Assembly (NCBI RefSeq): GCF_000765695.2
Contig: NZ_JRPB02000003.1
Location: 157,269 to 221,268 of the forward strand
Source of the DNA: Helicobacter sp. MIT 11-5569
GTDB lineage: Bacteria > Campylobacterota > Campylobacteria > Campylobacterales > Helicobacteraceae
Direction of reading: 5' to 3'
Length of the DNA: 64,000 bases
Shown here: positions 1-8,118 of the stretch, piece after piece
Numbering within the stretch: position 1 is the first letter of the stretch
Layout of the letters: each line of letters begins with the position of its first letter
Made by a program: the position numbers and the translations under genes
Notes under the pieces: model-generated
Seen by the model: only the letters and a program-made list of their open reading frames with translations
Database searches by the model: none
What the model was told of the DNA's origin: nothing

Positions 1-257
1 CAAAAGATAACAGGAAGCGCAAAAATAAAAGCACTAAAAAACGCAACTTTAAGTGCAGTGAAAAACGCTTCACCAACTTGCGTAAAAATCACACTTTCGC
101 GCCCTTTTGGCAAAGCTGCGCTTAAAGGAGCAACCATCCAATCTAAAATAATCTCCCAAAAATAAAAAGAGATAGCAAAAGTAACTAACAGAGCGATAGT
201 AATGTTGATGAGGCAACGGCGTAAGTCTTGAATATGTGGTTTTAAGTCTTCAAGCAT
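1..257 (-). CDS. tatC: Sec-independent translocase TatC (3' end outside window)
   Basis: TatC is the multispanning inner-membrane receptor of the twin-arginine pathway, which exports folded proteins. Only the N-terminal 85 codons are present; the gene runs off the left edge. The translation opens MLEDLKPHIQDLRRCLIN, the cytoplasmic N-terminus with a conserved LR pair, and is followed by a first membrane helix and then a periplasmic loop with PKGRESVIFTQVGEAFF, all typical of TatC. Its ATG shares one base with the TAA of tatB (TAATG), so the two are translationally coupled. A Tat-type lipoprotein signal occurs elsewhere in the window (the TRAP binding protein at 35495). Confidence 0.93.
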   Translation of the reverse strand, partial: MLEDLKPHIQDLRRCLINITIALLVTFAISFYFWEIILDWMVAPLSAALPKGRESVIFTQVGEAFFTALKVAFFSAFIFALPVIF

Positions 258-733
258 TAAGATTCCTTGTGCGTATCTTGATTGAGATTTGAACCAAAGC
301 TTAGAGTGGTTTTATTGTTTGCTTCTAGCTTGATTTCTTTTAGATTTGGGTTTGTAGGTTGGGCTTTTTGTGATTCTTCTTGTGGCGTAGAATCTTTGGG
401 GTTGGAATTTGTTTGAGGCTTTGCTTCTGTGTTTTTAGAAGTTTGTGTCTCATTTAAGAGGTTGTCATCTAAATCAAGTGCTTTTAAATCAAATTCTTTT
501 GTCAAATTTTGCGCACCTTGTGTAATGCTATTTTTATAAGCTAAAGCTTCTTCTTTGATTTTATTGAGATTGATTTCTTTATCCAAACTTTCTTTTGCAT
601 CGTCCATTGTTTTTTTTACAGCACGAAAAAACTTTGCCATATCTACGAGTGCTTTTGGTAATTTTTCTGGTCCTAAAAAGATAATTGCAACGACTGCAAC
701 CATTAAAATCTCAAAAAATCCCATTCCAAACAT
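257..733 (-). CDS. tatB: Sec-independent translocase subunit TatB
   Basis: TatB is the single-span partner of TatC in the substrate-receptor complex of the twin-arginine translocase. The 158-residue product has an N-terminal membrane helix at about residues 4-20, the GPEKLP hinge at 21-26 that marks the TatA/B family, an amphipathic helix after it, and a long polar, Asn/Gln/Thr/Pro-rich tail. The length and tail fit TatB rather than TatA. It lies immediately upstream of tatC with a one-base overlap. The start ATG at 733 is the only one that keeps the membrane helix at the extreme N-terminus. Confidence 0.9.
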   Translation of the reverse strand: MFGMGFFEILMVAVVAIIFLGPEKLPKALVDMAKFFRAVKKTMDDAKESLDKEINLNKIKEEALAYKNSITQGAQNLTKEFDLKALDLDDNLLNETQTSKNTEAKPQTNSNPKDSTPQEESQKAQPTNPNLKEIKLEANNKTTLSFGSNLNQDTHKES

Positions 734-834
734 TGTTAAATTGCCTTTTTTGTTAGCTAAACTTGGGATTCTATCTAATTTTGGAATAAAGTGTGCTTAG
801 AAAAGTTTAGAAATTTTATTTTAAGAGGGAAAAA

Positions 835-1146
835 ATGATTCTGAAAAAAATAGTTTTTGTTGGGTTGTTAGTTTGCGCTTTGATAGGTTTTAGTGGTTGT
901 ATTTCTGCAAAGGCAGACGCATTTTTGCTTGGTGCTGGGTTAGGTTCTGTAACAACAGCTTATTTTTTAAATGGAGGAAGCATAGCGGGATATAGTATGC
1001 GTTCCTTGCAAAATGGAAGTAGAAATCCTTCTATGCAACAATATCAAGATTTTTCAGTTCCTAGTGAGCTAGAGTGGCAATATATGGGAGAAGAGATTTT
1101 CTCTGAAGCGCAACTACGACAAGCGCACACTAAGGGAAGACTTTAA
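835..1146 (+). CDS. small predicted lipoprotein of unknown function
   Basis: The 103-residue product has a lipoprotein signal: a basic start (KK at 4-5), a hydrophobic core and the lipobox FSGC with Cys22 as the acylation site. The mature part is short, with a Gly/Ala-rich hydrophobic stretch (FLLGAGLGSVTTAYFLNGG) that could insert in a membrane, then a polar tail. An AAGAGGG SD sequence lies upstream. I do not recognise the family. It converges on leuC, and the two stop codons sit in a shared hairpin. It is divergent from tatB. Confidence 0.75.
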   Translation: MILKKIVFVGLLVCALIGFSGCISAKADAFLLGAGLGSVTTAYFLNGGSIAGYSMRSLQNGSRNPSMQQYQDFSVPSELEWQYMGEEIFSEAQLRQAHTKGRL

Positions 1147-1160
1147 TAGAATCCCTTAGT
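1129..1160. terminator. hairpin shared by the convergent lipoprotein and leuC genes
   Basis: ACTAAGGGA (1129-1137) pairs perfectly with TCCCTTAGT (1152-1160) over 9 bp around a 14-base loop that contains the lipoprotein stop codon. It lies exactly at the convergent gene ends and could terminate in both directions. No strong T-run follows, so efficiency is uncertain. Confidence 0.5.
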
Positions 1161-2421
1161 CGCGTGGGTCTGCGATTCTACCTTTAATCGCACTGATTGC
1201 TGCAACAGCAGAATTTGCAAGATAGACTTCTGAATTTCTAGCACCCATTCTTCCTACAAAGTTGCGGTTTGTTGTAGAAACGCAACGTTCATTATCGCCT
1301 AAAATCCCCATATATCCGCCAAGACATGCTCCGCAAGTAGGATTTGAGATAAGCGCACCAGAATCCAAAAGAATATCAATATAGCCAAGTTTATGCGCAT
1401 CTTTATAGATTTGTTGTGTTCCGGGTGTGATGATGAGTCGCACATCAGAATGCACTTTTTTGCCCTTTAGGATTTCACTTGCAATTTTTAAATCACTCAA
1501 ACGCCCATTTGTGCAACTTCCGATGAAAACTTGGTCGATTTTTAGATTATCTTTAACAGCTTGTGTGATACTTTTTCCATTACTTGGTAAGAAAGGATAA
1601 GCAACAACAGGTTCAAGTTTGCTAATATCAATCGTGATTGTGTGTGTGTAATTTGCATTGGAATCTGAGAAAAATTCTTTTGGCTGCGTGCGTAGGTTAG
1701 GGCGGCTTGCTAAAAACTCTCGTGTAATGGAATCTGGAGCAATGATTCCATTTTTTGCTCCTGCTTCTATCGCCATATTACAAAGAGAGAATCTATCGTC
1801 CATATTAAGATGAGAAATGCCTTCCCCGCAAAATTCTAAAGTTTGATAAAGCGCGCCATCTACGCCAATTTGACGGATAATTTCTAAGATTAAATCTTTG
1901 CCATAAATGTGTGTTGCAGGCTTACCGATAAATTCTACTTTAATAGAGCTTGGCACTTTAAACCAATTACGCCCTGTAATCATTGCATAGGCTAAATCTG
2001 TGCTTCCCATACCTGTGCTAAATGCGCCAAGTGCTCCATGTGTGCAAGTATGAGAATCTGCTCCAATAATCACATCACCACTTACGACAAGCCCCTTTTC
2101 TGGTAGAAGTGCGTGTTCAATCCCCATATCCTTTTCATCGAAAAAATGTTTAAGTTGGTGTTTTTTAGCAAAATCACGACTAATTTTTGCTTGATTGGCA
2201 CTTGCAATATCTTTTGCGGGGATAAAATGATCCATAACAATGCAAAATCCATCAGGATTTGCTAATTGCTTTGCACCGCTTTCTTCAAAGGCTTTAATAG
2301 AAAGTGGTGTTGTAATATCATTGCCAATTACCATATCAATAGGAGAATCTACAATATCTCCAGCATAAACTTCTTTTCCTACATGGTGTGAAAAAATCTT
2401 TTCAGTAATTGTTTGTCCCAT
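1156..2421 (-). CDS. leuC: 3-isopropylmalate dehydratase large subunit
   Basis: LeuC, with LeuD, isomerises 2-isopropylmalate to 3-isopropylmalate in leucine biosynthesis using a [4Fe-4S] cluster. The 421-residue product is an aconitase-family protein of the shorter bacterial/archaeal type. The cluster ligands are visible at Cys303 (GSCTNGR), Cys363 and Cys366 (PTCGACLGG), with ADSHTCTHGALGAFSTGMG near 121-139 and a GRMGAR motif near the end. It is the last gene of the leftward string that begins near 9955; hisG is 11 bases upstream. leuD is not in the window. Confidence 0.93.
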   Translation of the reverse strand: MGQTITEKIFSHHVGKEVYAGDIVDSPIDMVIGNDITTPLSIKAFEESGAKQLANPDGFCIVMDHFIPAKDIASANQAKISRDFAKKHQLKHFFDEKDMGIEHALLPEKGLVVSGDVIIGADSHTCTHGALGAFSTGMGSTDLAYAMITGRNWFKVPSSIKVEFIGKPATHIYGKDLILEIIRQIGVDGALYQTLEFCGEGISHLNMDDRFSLCNMAIEAGAKNGIIAPDSITREFLASRPNLRTQPKEFFSDSNANYTHTITIDISKLEPVVAYPFLPSNGKSITQAVKDNLKIDQVFIGSCTNGRLSDLKIASEILKGKKVHSDVRLIITPGTQQIYKDAHKLGYIDILLDSGALISNPTCGACLGGYMGILGDNERCVSTTNRNFVGRMGARNSEVYLANSAVAAISAIKGRIADPRD

Positions 2422-2432
2422 TTTTGCTCCTT

Positions 2433-3047
2433 TTAAAGATTTAATGAAGTTTTAAAATAGTTTTGGATTTCCAAAATTGTTTGTTGTTGCATATAAAAGC
2501 TGTTTGGATTTGCTACTAAATATGCGCTAATATCCATAATAGTATGGTCAATTTTTAGGTTATTTTGACGCATTGTATCACCGGTTTCCACCAAATCCAC
2601 AATCGCATCAGCCATTCCTACAAGAGGGGCTAGCTCAATAGAGCCATAAAGTTTAATAATCTCTACACTCATTGCTTTTTGTGCAAAAAATTTTTTTGTG
2701 ATATTGACCATTTTTGTGGCAATTTTTAAATTAGGATTTGCAAAATCAAAGGTATAAGAATTTGGCGAACCAATGCAAACTCTGCATTTTCCAAATCCTA
2801 AATCAAGCAAGCGCACAAGAGGGCTTTTTTGTTCCTCTAAAACATCTAACCCAACAACTCCAATATCTGCTACACCACGTTCTATATAGGCTGGAACATC
2901 TTGATTTCTTACAAGCATAAAACTAAAATTTTCTTTTTCTAAAATTAGTTTGCGGTCTTCAAATTGTAGTGGTGTATTTAAAAAATGCTCAAAAATCTTT
3001 AATGTTTTTTCAGCATTTCTCCCCTTTGGTAATGCAACCCTAATCAT
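2433..3047 (-). CDS. hisG: ATP phosphoribosyltransferase, short form
   Basis: HisG condenses ATP with PRPP in the first step of histidine biosynthesis. The product opens MIRVALPKGR and has GVADIGVVGLDVLEE and the PRPP-binding run AIVDLVETGDTMRQNNL, all diagnostic. At 204 residues it is the short form, which lacks the C-terminal ACT-like regulatory domain. Short forms are known to need HisZ for activity and feedback control; no hisZ is in this window. Its ATG overlaps the coaX TGA as ATGA, so translation is probably coupled. Confidence 0.93.
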   Translation of the reverse strand: MIRVALPKGRNAEKTLKIFEHFLNTPLQFEDRKLILEKENFSFMLVRNQDVPAYIERGVADIGVVGLDVLEEQKSPLVRLLDLGFGKCRVCIGSPNSYTFDFANPNLKIATKMVNITKKFFAQKAMSVEIIKLYGSIELAPLVGMADAIVDLVETGDTMRQNNLKIDHTIMDISAYLVANPNSFYMQQQTILEIQNYFKTSLNL

Positions 3048-3682
3048 AAATAAATCCCTTTTGCTGTGAAATTTTCTTTAATTGCTTTTTGCATACCTTT
3101 AAAGACAAGCAAATCATCATAAAAACAATTTTCAAAAAAATGCGAGAGAAACTTGCCATCTCCTCCTGTAAAGTGGATTCTCTTATTTTTTGTTGTTGTT
3201 TGTAGTGTAAGAATGATGGATTTTAGCATTCCATAGCTAATAGCATCTTTTGTATTTTGCGGAAAAGAGTGTAAATCTACAGCTAAATTAATTTCTTGGT
3301 CTAAAATTGTAATATTGCTAAACATTTTGCGGTATTGAGAAATTCCGGGCATTATAAAGCCACCCAAATGGATACCTTGATGCATAACATCTACAGTAAG
3401 CGCGCTTCCAGCATCTACAATCACACCATCATTAATTGCCATACAAGCTGCGATTCTATCAATGCCCAAACCTTTATAAGTTGTATCAAGATTTAAGTAA
3501 TCACATAAATCAAAACAACGTTTATGGGAGCGCAAAAGAGCTTTTGTAGAATCCTTATTGACGCTAATGTAGATGATTATTTCATTAGGGTCTTTTTGAG
3601 AGAGCGCGTGTTTATCTTCTTTCCAGATTCTTCCGCGATAGTAAAAATGTAAAAAACTATTTCCAATATCACAAAGAATCAT
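3044..3682 (-). CDS. coaX: type III pantothenate kinase
   Basis: CoaX phosphorylates pantothenate, the first step of coenzyme A synthesis, and is the ASKHA-fold form that CoA does not inhibit. The 212-residue product starts MILCDIGNS, which carries the phosphate-binding DxGNS motif, then GIDRIAACMA and the central DAGSALTVD motif. An upstream GTG at 3691 is in frame, but the ATG at 3682 is preferred: it has AGG at a normal distance and gives the canonical N-terminus. It abuts the BamB-like gene (TAG directly followed by GTG) and overlaps hisG by four bases. Confidence 0.9.
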   Translation of the reverse strand: MILCDIGNSFLHFYYRGRIWKEDKHALSQKDPNEIIIYISVNKDSTKALLRSHKRCFDLCDYLNLDTTYKGLGIDRIAACMAINDGVIVDAGSALTVDVMHQGIHLGGFIMPGISQYRKMFSNITILDQEINLAVDLHSFPQNTKDAISYGMLKSIILTLQTTTKNKRIHFTGGDGKFLSHFFENCFYDDLLVFKGMQKAIKENFTAKGIYL

Positions 3683-3691
3683 TAAAAGCAC

Positions 3692-4714
3692 CTATTGAAT
3701 ATTAAAAAATTTATCGCCAATAAAGATTTTTCCTGAAGCAGAGAATGTTGGTTCTGTGATTGCTTGAGGTAATTTTTGGATTTTACTTGTTTGCAAGGAA
3801 TCATCAACTGTAATCATATAACCTTGTGTTTCAAGAACAACAATATCTTTGCCATGGTTTGTTGCAGAGAAATGTGCAAATGGGAATTTTTTACGGCGAA
3901 TTTCGTTAAGGTCTTTATCTGTTAAAATAATCTCTCCTTCATTGGAGAAAATAAAGATTCTATCTTCAAAGAATAAAATATCTTTAATATTAGCATCAAA
4001 GGTATTAATAATATTAGGACTAACAGAAATAATACGTTTTGGAGTAGCTGAAACCATACGATTTCCGATAGCTTCTAGGTAAATAACATTATTAAAGAAT
4101 TTATCTCCATTAACAACAATATTTCTTACAAGACGCATACTTGCTTTATCTACAATGATGAGTTTGCCATCAAGTGTTGGAATCACAACAATATCACTTA
4201 AAAAATAAGGAGAAGCAATCAGTGTGTTGTTTGCCGGTGCTGGAACATTATCTTGACGATAAACCACTTGCATACGATTTAAATCATAAATTGCGATTGT
4301 ATTAGTATCAAAAATAATTGCAATTAAATTTTTATCCATAGAAACACTTACAGGGATACTTTCAAGCGGAATGTTAGTTTCTTTTCTATCGTCTTTATTG
4401 ATGAGAATGAGTGCTTTACCGCGCTGAACAATATAATATTCTTCTGTTTCATTAAGGTATCTTGAGCCAGCTTTTAGGCGGATATTAGGAATCTCCGCAT
4501 GTTTTGTGATAAAGCGTCCATTTAAAAGTGTAGCACCATCACGCACAACAGAACCAATCCAAGATGGAGCAATGCCATCATATTCTATAGACCCTTCAAT
4601 GCTTTGTTGTTCGGGTTTGAAATAATATTTTGACCCACAACCCCCAAAAATCAAAATTCCAATAACACCTAAAAAGGTAATTTTCAGCCATTGTTTTAAA
4701 ACATTATTTTTCAT
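3692..4714 (-). CDS. BamB-like beta-propeller lipoprotein
   Basis: The 340-residue product has a lipoprotein signal with Cys26 (FGGC), then a series of repeated beta-rich units of the kind [hydrophobic]-[Asp/Asn-Gly]-[hydrophobic], for example LIINKDD, IAIYDLNRM, LIIVDKASM and IILTDKDLN. These resemble PQQ-propeller blades. BamB is the outer-membrane lipoprotein that helps BamA fold beta-barrel proteins. Assignment rests on architecture and context: the gene overlaps by 11 bases a single-span YfgM-like gene, the same pairing as yfgM-bamB in E. coli. Sequence identity to BamB cannot be judged here. From memory, H. pylori has two hypothetical genes in the same position next to dut. Confidence 0.65.
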   Translation of the reverse strand: MKNNVLKQWLKITFLGVIGILIFGGCGSKYYFKPEQQSIEGSIEYDGIAPSWIGSVVRDGATLLNGRFITKHAEIPNIRLKAGSRYLNETEEYYIVQRGKALILINKDDRKETNIPLESIPVSVSMDKNLIAIIFDTNTIAIYDLNRMQVVYRQDNVPAPANNTLIASPYFLSDIVVIPTLDGKLIIVDKASMRLVRNIVVNGDKFFNNVIYLEAIGNRMVSATPKRIISVSPNIINTFDANIKDILFFEDRIFIFSNEGEIILTDKDLNEIRRKKFPFAHFSATNHGKDIVVLETQGYMITVDDSLQTSKIQKLPQAITEPTFSASGKIFIGDKFFNIQ

Positions 4715-5294
4715 TATCTATTCCTTTAATACTAAGATGTGTAAGTGCATTTGCCAAATCTCTAATCGGAGAGTCGTTTTTGATTTTTACTAGAATTTCT
4801 CTAGCTTTTTGCGAGTTTCCTGCTTGAATCTCTAAAAGTGCAGCTTGCAAATATCCAAAATCACCAGAATTTTTAGAATTTAGCGTATTTATATCTTTGC
4901 TAAGCGAAGCATTTTGTGTCTTTGCAAATTGCGCAATAATAGAGTCTTTTGAAGATTCTAAAGTCTTTAACACAGCAGCGTCATTGGTTTTTAGCGCATT
5001 TTGAAAAAGATATAAATCATAAAGCCTGCTTTTGGAATCCTTTAATGTAGCAAGCGCACTTTCATCACCCTTTAATGCTTTTTCATAGGATTGCGCTAAT
5101 GCTTGTTGTTGCTTTTCTTGATAATATGTATTACCTGCATAGCCAACGCTTGCAACAACAATAATCCCAAGCAATGTAAAAATAGCAGTTTTGTAACGCC
5201 TAAACCAACTCTCAAAGCGTAATAAGCCCTCAAGCATTTTCTCGTCATTATTCATTTCTTCTTTGATGTAATCTACATTTTGTTTTAAGCTCAA
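4704..5294 (-). CDS. YfgM-like membrane-anchored TPR-type protein
   Basis: The 196-residue product has a cytoplasmic N-terminus, one membrane helix at about 36-54 (AIFTLLGIIVVASVGYAG), then an Ala/Leu-rich alpha-helical domain with TPR-like pairs such as YGYLQAALLEIQAGNSQKAREILVKI in outline. E. coli YfgM, an ancillary SecYEG-associated protein, has this layout. The start is TTG at 5294, chosen because a full AAGGAG lies five to six bases upstream; no ATG gives a better context. The next gene, BamB-like, starts inside its 3' end. Confidence 0.65.
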   Translation of the reverse strand: MSLKQNVDYIKEEMNNDEKMLEGLLRFESWFRRYKTAIFTLLGIIVVASVGYAGNTYYQEKQQQALAQSYEKALKGDESALATLKDSKSRLYDLYLFQNALKTNDAAVLKTLESSKDSIIAQFAKTQNASLSKDINTLNSKNSGDFGYLQAALLEIQAGNSQKAREILVKIKNDSPIRDLANALTHLSIKGIDNEK

Positions 5295-5306
5295 ATTCTT
5301 CTCCTT

Positions 5307-5741
5307 TTATTGTTTGCCTGTGCTACCAAATCCACCTTCACCGCGTTTTGTGGTATCTAAAACTTCTACGACTTCAAATATAGCTTTTTCAATCGGACAT
5401 AACACAGCTTGTGCGATTCTATCACCAATATTGATTGTAAAATCTTCTTTGCTATGATTGATTAAAAGCACTTTAATTTCTCCGCGATAATCTGCATCAA
5501 TTGTGCCCGGAGTATTCAAAGCAGAGATTCCATGTTTTAGGGCTAATCCACTTCTAGGACGCACTTGAATTTCATATTTATCGCTAAAGCTAAAGCTAAG
5601 TCCTGTTGAAACAAGCGTAAAACTCCCTGCCTTTAACACCAAATTTTCACTTGCGCATAAATCAAATCCCGAAGAACCACTTGTTTGGTATTTAGGGAGT
5701 GTTGCATTGGAGTTTAGAAGTTTGATTTTAAGTGTTGCCAT
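5307..5741 (-). CDS. dut: deoxyuridine 5'-triphosphate nucleotidohydrolase
   Basis: Trimeric dUTPase hydrolyses dUTP to dUMP, which keeps uracil out of DNA and supplies dTMP synthesis. All five family motifs are present in 144 residues: SGFDLCA (about 23-29), PRSGLALKHG (62-71), NTPGTIDADYRGE (76-88, with the catalytic Asp), GDRIAQ (106-111) and the Gly-rich C-terminal RGEGGFGSTG (133-142). It sits between greA and the YfgM-like gene in the leftward string. Confidence 0.96.
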   Translation of the reverse strand: MATLKIKLLNSNATLPKYQTSGSSGFDLCASENLVLKAGSFTLVSTGLSFSFSDKYEIQVRPRSGLALKHGISALNTPGTIDADYRGEIKVLLINHSKEDFTINIGDRIAQAVLCPIEKAIFEVVEVLDTTKRGEGGFGSTGKQ

Positions 5742-5767
5742 TACTTTTTCCTTAAACTACACCTAAC

Positions 5768-6247
5768 TTAAAATTCAATAGGTTTGTAAGTGATGTCTAA
5801 AATCTCATAATCTGCACGCCCTTTAGGTAAAGTTATACTCACTTCATCGCCTACAATTTTACCAAGAAGTTGTTTTGCAAGGGGAGAATGATAAGAGATT
5901 AAGCCTTTATCAGGATTGCTTTCTGTCGCTCCAACAATGGTGTAGGTGTAGCTTTCTTCTGTATCCATATCTTCTAGTGTGATTGTAGAGCCAAAACTTA
6001 CTTTGTCATGCGAAAGTGTTGTAGGGTCAATTACGCGCGCTTCTGCAACAAGTTGTGTAAGCTCATTAATGCGCGCATCTAAAAAGAGCTGCCGCTCTCT
6101 TGCAGCGTGATATTCTGCATTTTCTTTTAAGTCTCCATGCTCTCTTGCAGTATCAATCTCAATAATATTTTTTGGGCGTTCGACTTCTTTTAGATTCTTT
6201 AATTCAGTGATTAGCTTATTATAGCCATATTCTGTCATAGGCTCCAC
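5768..6247 (-). CDS. greA: transcript cleavage factor GreA
   Basis: GreA rescues backtracked RNA polymerase by stimulating cleavage of the nascent transcript. The 159-residue product has the N-terminal coiled coil with ARERQLFLDARI and the acidic tip EHGDLKENAEYHAA (the tip Asp and Glu sit in GDLKENAEY), then an FKBP-like C-terminal domain. The start is GTG at 6247, supported by AAGGAA about five bases upstream; the ATG at 6238 has only a poorly spaced GGAG. The GTG start also gives the usual xxPMTxxGxxKL opening. Confidence 0.94.
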   Translation of the reverse strand: MEPMTEYGYNKLITELKNLKEVERPKNIIEIDTAREHGDLKENAEYHAARERQLFLDARINELTQLVAEARVIDPTTLSHDKVSFGSTITLEDMDTEESYTYTIVGATESNPDKGLISYHSPLAKQLLGKIVGDEVSITLPKGRADYEILDITYKPIEF

Positions 6248-6307
6248 AAAGATTCCTTAAAAATAAAATAATTTGAAATAGTAGGGCAAAGAGAGTTAAA
6301 AAGCCCT

Positions 6308-7453
6308 TTATTTTTGTAAATTTTTTATTAAATTTTCTAAATTTTGCGCACAAGTTTTTGCGCTGCCTTGTTGTAAGTATTCTACAAGTTTAGTTTTTCC
6401 CTCAAAAAAGCGTGTATAATCGTAATTTTCATAAGCTTTTAGTAAATTTTGTGGTGTTACTAAATTTTGCAAAAACTCTGGGTGAATAGGCGGAATTTTT
6501 GGATTTGGATTGTTTTTTGGTGTTTTGTAGAGGGAAAATTCTAGGAAAATATTAGCTAATCCTATAAAATTAAGTTTCACTAGAGATTTTGCGATGTAAT
6601 AATCAAGCATTCTTGTTTTGTAAGCCAAAATTGTTGGAATCCCTAAAAGTGTAGATTCTAAAGTTGCTGTTCCGCTACAAACAAAGGCAAAAGAGCAATC
6701 TTTTAAGCCACTATATGTATCAAATACCATTTCAAAGTCGCTAAAATCTCCATAAATTGCGTTTAAATTTTTGTTTTCAAAAGATTTTGGCGCGATTAAA
6801 ATCGGAATCTTTCCATTTTCTTTAAGTATTTTTGCAAGGGATTGAAAAATAGGAAAAAGTGCTTGGATTTCCGCTTTTCTTGAACCGGGCATAAATGCAA
6901 TTTTTCTGGAATCTTGATAAGCGTTTAAAGAGTAGGGAATAGCATCTAATAAAGGGTGTCCGACATAACAAATGGGCGTATTTTTTGGATAGAATCCACA
7001 CTCAAAAGGTAAAATCCCCCAAAGCGTATCGCAGATTGTGCTTAACACTTTAGCGCGATAAGCTTTCCATGCCCAAACTTGTGGCAAGATATAATAAACA
7101 ATATAAGGTGGCGTGTTAGAATGATTTTGACAAATTTTGCGAATATTTTTAATAAGGGGAATATTAAAAGAAGAAGAATCCATAAAAAGTGCAATATCGC
7201 AAGTGCTAGCAAGTTTTGCAAGATTTTTTTTGACGGCAAAGAATTTTGGCAGTAATTTTAAGATTCCGCTAAATCCCATAACGCGAAATATTGTAGGATT
7301 ATAAGTGCTTGTATAGTTTTTAAGCACTTTAGTATCAAAGATTCCACAAAGACTAAAAGGAATCTTTTTTTCTTCAAAGGCTTCTATAAGCCTAGCAAGA
7401 TGCAGGTTTGCAGAATATTCCAAAGCAGAGACAAAAATTTTTATCGGTTTCAA
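6308..7453 (-). CDS. lpxB: lipid-A-disaccharide synthase
   Basis: LpxB (GT19) joins UDP-2,3-diacylglucosamine to lipid X to make the lipid A disaccharide at the inner face of the cytoplasmic membrane. The 381-residue product has the family features: an N-terminal SALEYSANLHLARLI (usually SGExSGD-like, here altered), VMGFSGILKLLPKF, PQVWAWKAYR, CYVGHPLLD, FMPGSRKAEI and the acceptor-site CSGTATLESTLLGIP. Its start overlaps the upstream coiled-coil gene by four bases. From memory, H. pylori also has dut-greA-lpxB in this order. Confidence 0.93.
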   Translation of the reverse strand: MKPIKIFVSALEYSANLHLARLIEAFEEKKIPFSLCGIFDTKVLKNYTSTYNPTIFRVMGFSGILKLLPKFFAVKKNLAKLASTCDIALFMDSSSFNIPLIKNIRKICQNHSNTPPYIVYYILPQVWAWKAYRAKVLSTICDTLWGILPFECGFYPKNTPICYVGHPLLDAIPYSLNAYQDSRKIAFMPGSRKAEIQALFPIFQSLAKILKENGKIPILIAPKSFENKNLNAIYGDFSDFEMVFDTYSGLKDCSFAFVCSGTATLESTLLGIPTILAYKTRMLDYYIAKSLVKLNFIGLANIFLEFSLYKTPKNNPNPKIPPIHPEFLQNLVTPQNLLKAYENYDYTRFFEGKTKLVEYLQQGSAKTCAQNLENLIKNLQK

Positions 7454-8118
7454 GGTGTATCGTTATCTGTGGGTTGTGTTGTATTTGATTCTGTGGAATC
7501 TTCAGAAATTTCAAGATTCTCTTCTGTGGGATTTTGTGCGCTTTGAAAGAAATCACGCATTTCAATTTGAAGCTTTGCAAGTTCTGAATCTAATGTTTTG
7601 ATTTTGGATTCCACATTGATTAGTATATTAAACAATGCAGTAGCACTTTCTAAAGAAACATAGCCCTTTGCTGGATTTGCAAGTAAGCGTTGGTGTTTTT
7701 GGTAAGAAACTTCAAGCTTTTGTAAGGGTTTTGGAGTAGCATTTGGAATCTTAGAAAGAAGAGTTTGTATGCCTTTTAGGGTATCTTGTAGATTTTCGCA
7801 TTGCGCATAAAGATGTGTGGAATCTTTTTCTAAAGTAAAATCTTGCATTGTGTGATTTTGCGAAGATTCTAAAGTCTTGTTGCTTTCTAATAAAGCTTTG
7901 TTTTTGGCTTCTAGCTCCTTATTTTCTGCAAGCAAAAGTGCATTTTTGGCAGAAGTTGTATTAAAGGATTCTATTAAGGCTTCTTTGTCTTTTTTAAGCG
8001 CACTAAATTCTTCATTAAAATTTTTTCTCGCGTCTTCAAAAATCGCATAAATTTGCCACGATTCTTTGATAGTATCAAGTTTTTTGGTGAGTTCTTTTAA
8101 AGCGTTCAAGTCTTGCAT
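7450..8118 (-). CDS. coiled-coil protein of unknown function
   Basis: The 222-residue product has no signal peptide or membrane segment. Residues about 30-95 are almost entirely heptad-like, rich in Lys, Glu, Leu, Asn and Ala (KDKEALIESFNTTSAKN, ENKELEAKNKALLESNKT), consistent with a long coiled coil; a second helical stretch covers 140-195, and the tail is acidic and Thr/Asn-rich. It starts at 8118 on a TAATG overlap with the Nudix gene and ends four bases into lpxB, so it belongs to one transcription unit with them. I do not recognise a family. Confidence 0.7.
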   Translation of the reverse strand: MQDLNALKELTKKLDTIKESWQIYAIFEDARKNFNEEFSALKKDKEALIESFNTTSAKNALLLAENKELEAKNKALLESNKTLESSQNHTMQDFTLEKDSTHLYAQCENLQDTLKGIQTLLSKIPNATPKPLQKLEVSYQKHQRLLANPAKGYVSLESATALFNILINVESKIKTLDSELAKLQIEMRDFFQSAQNPTEENLEISEDSTESNTTQPTDNDTP

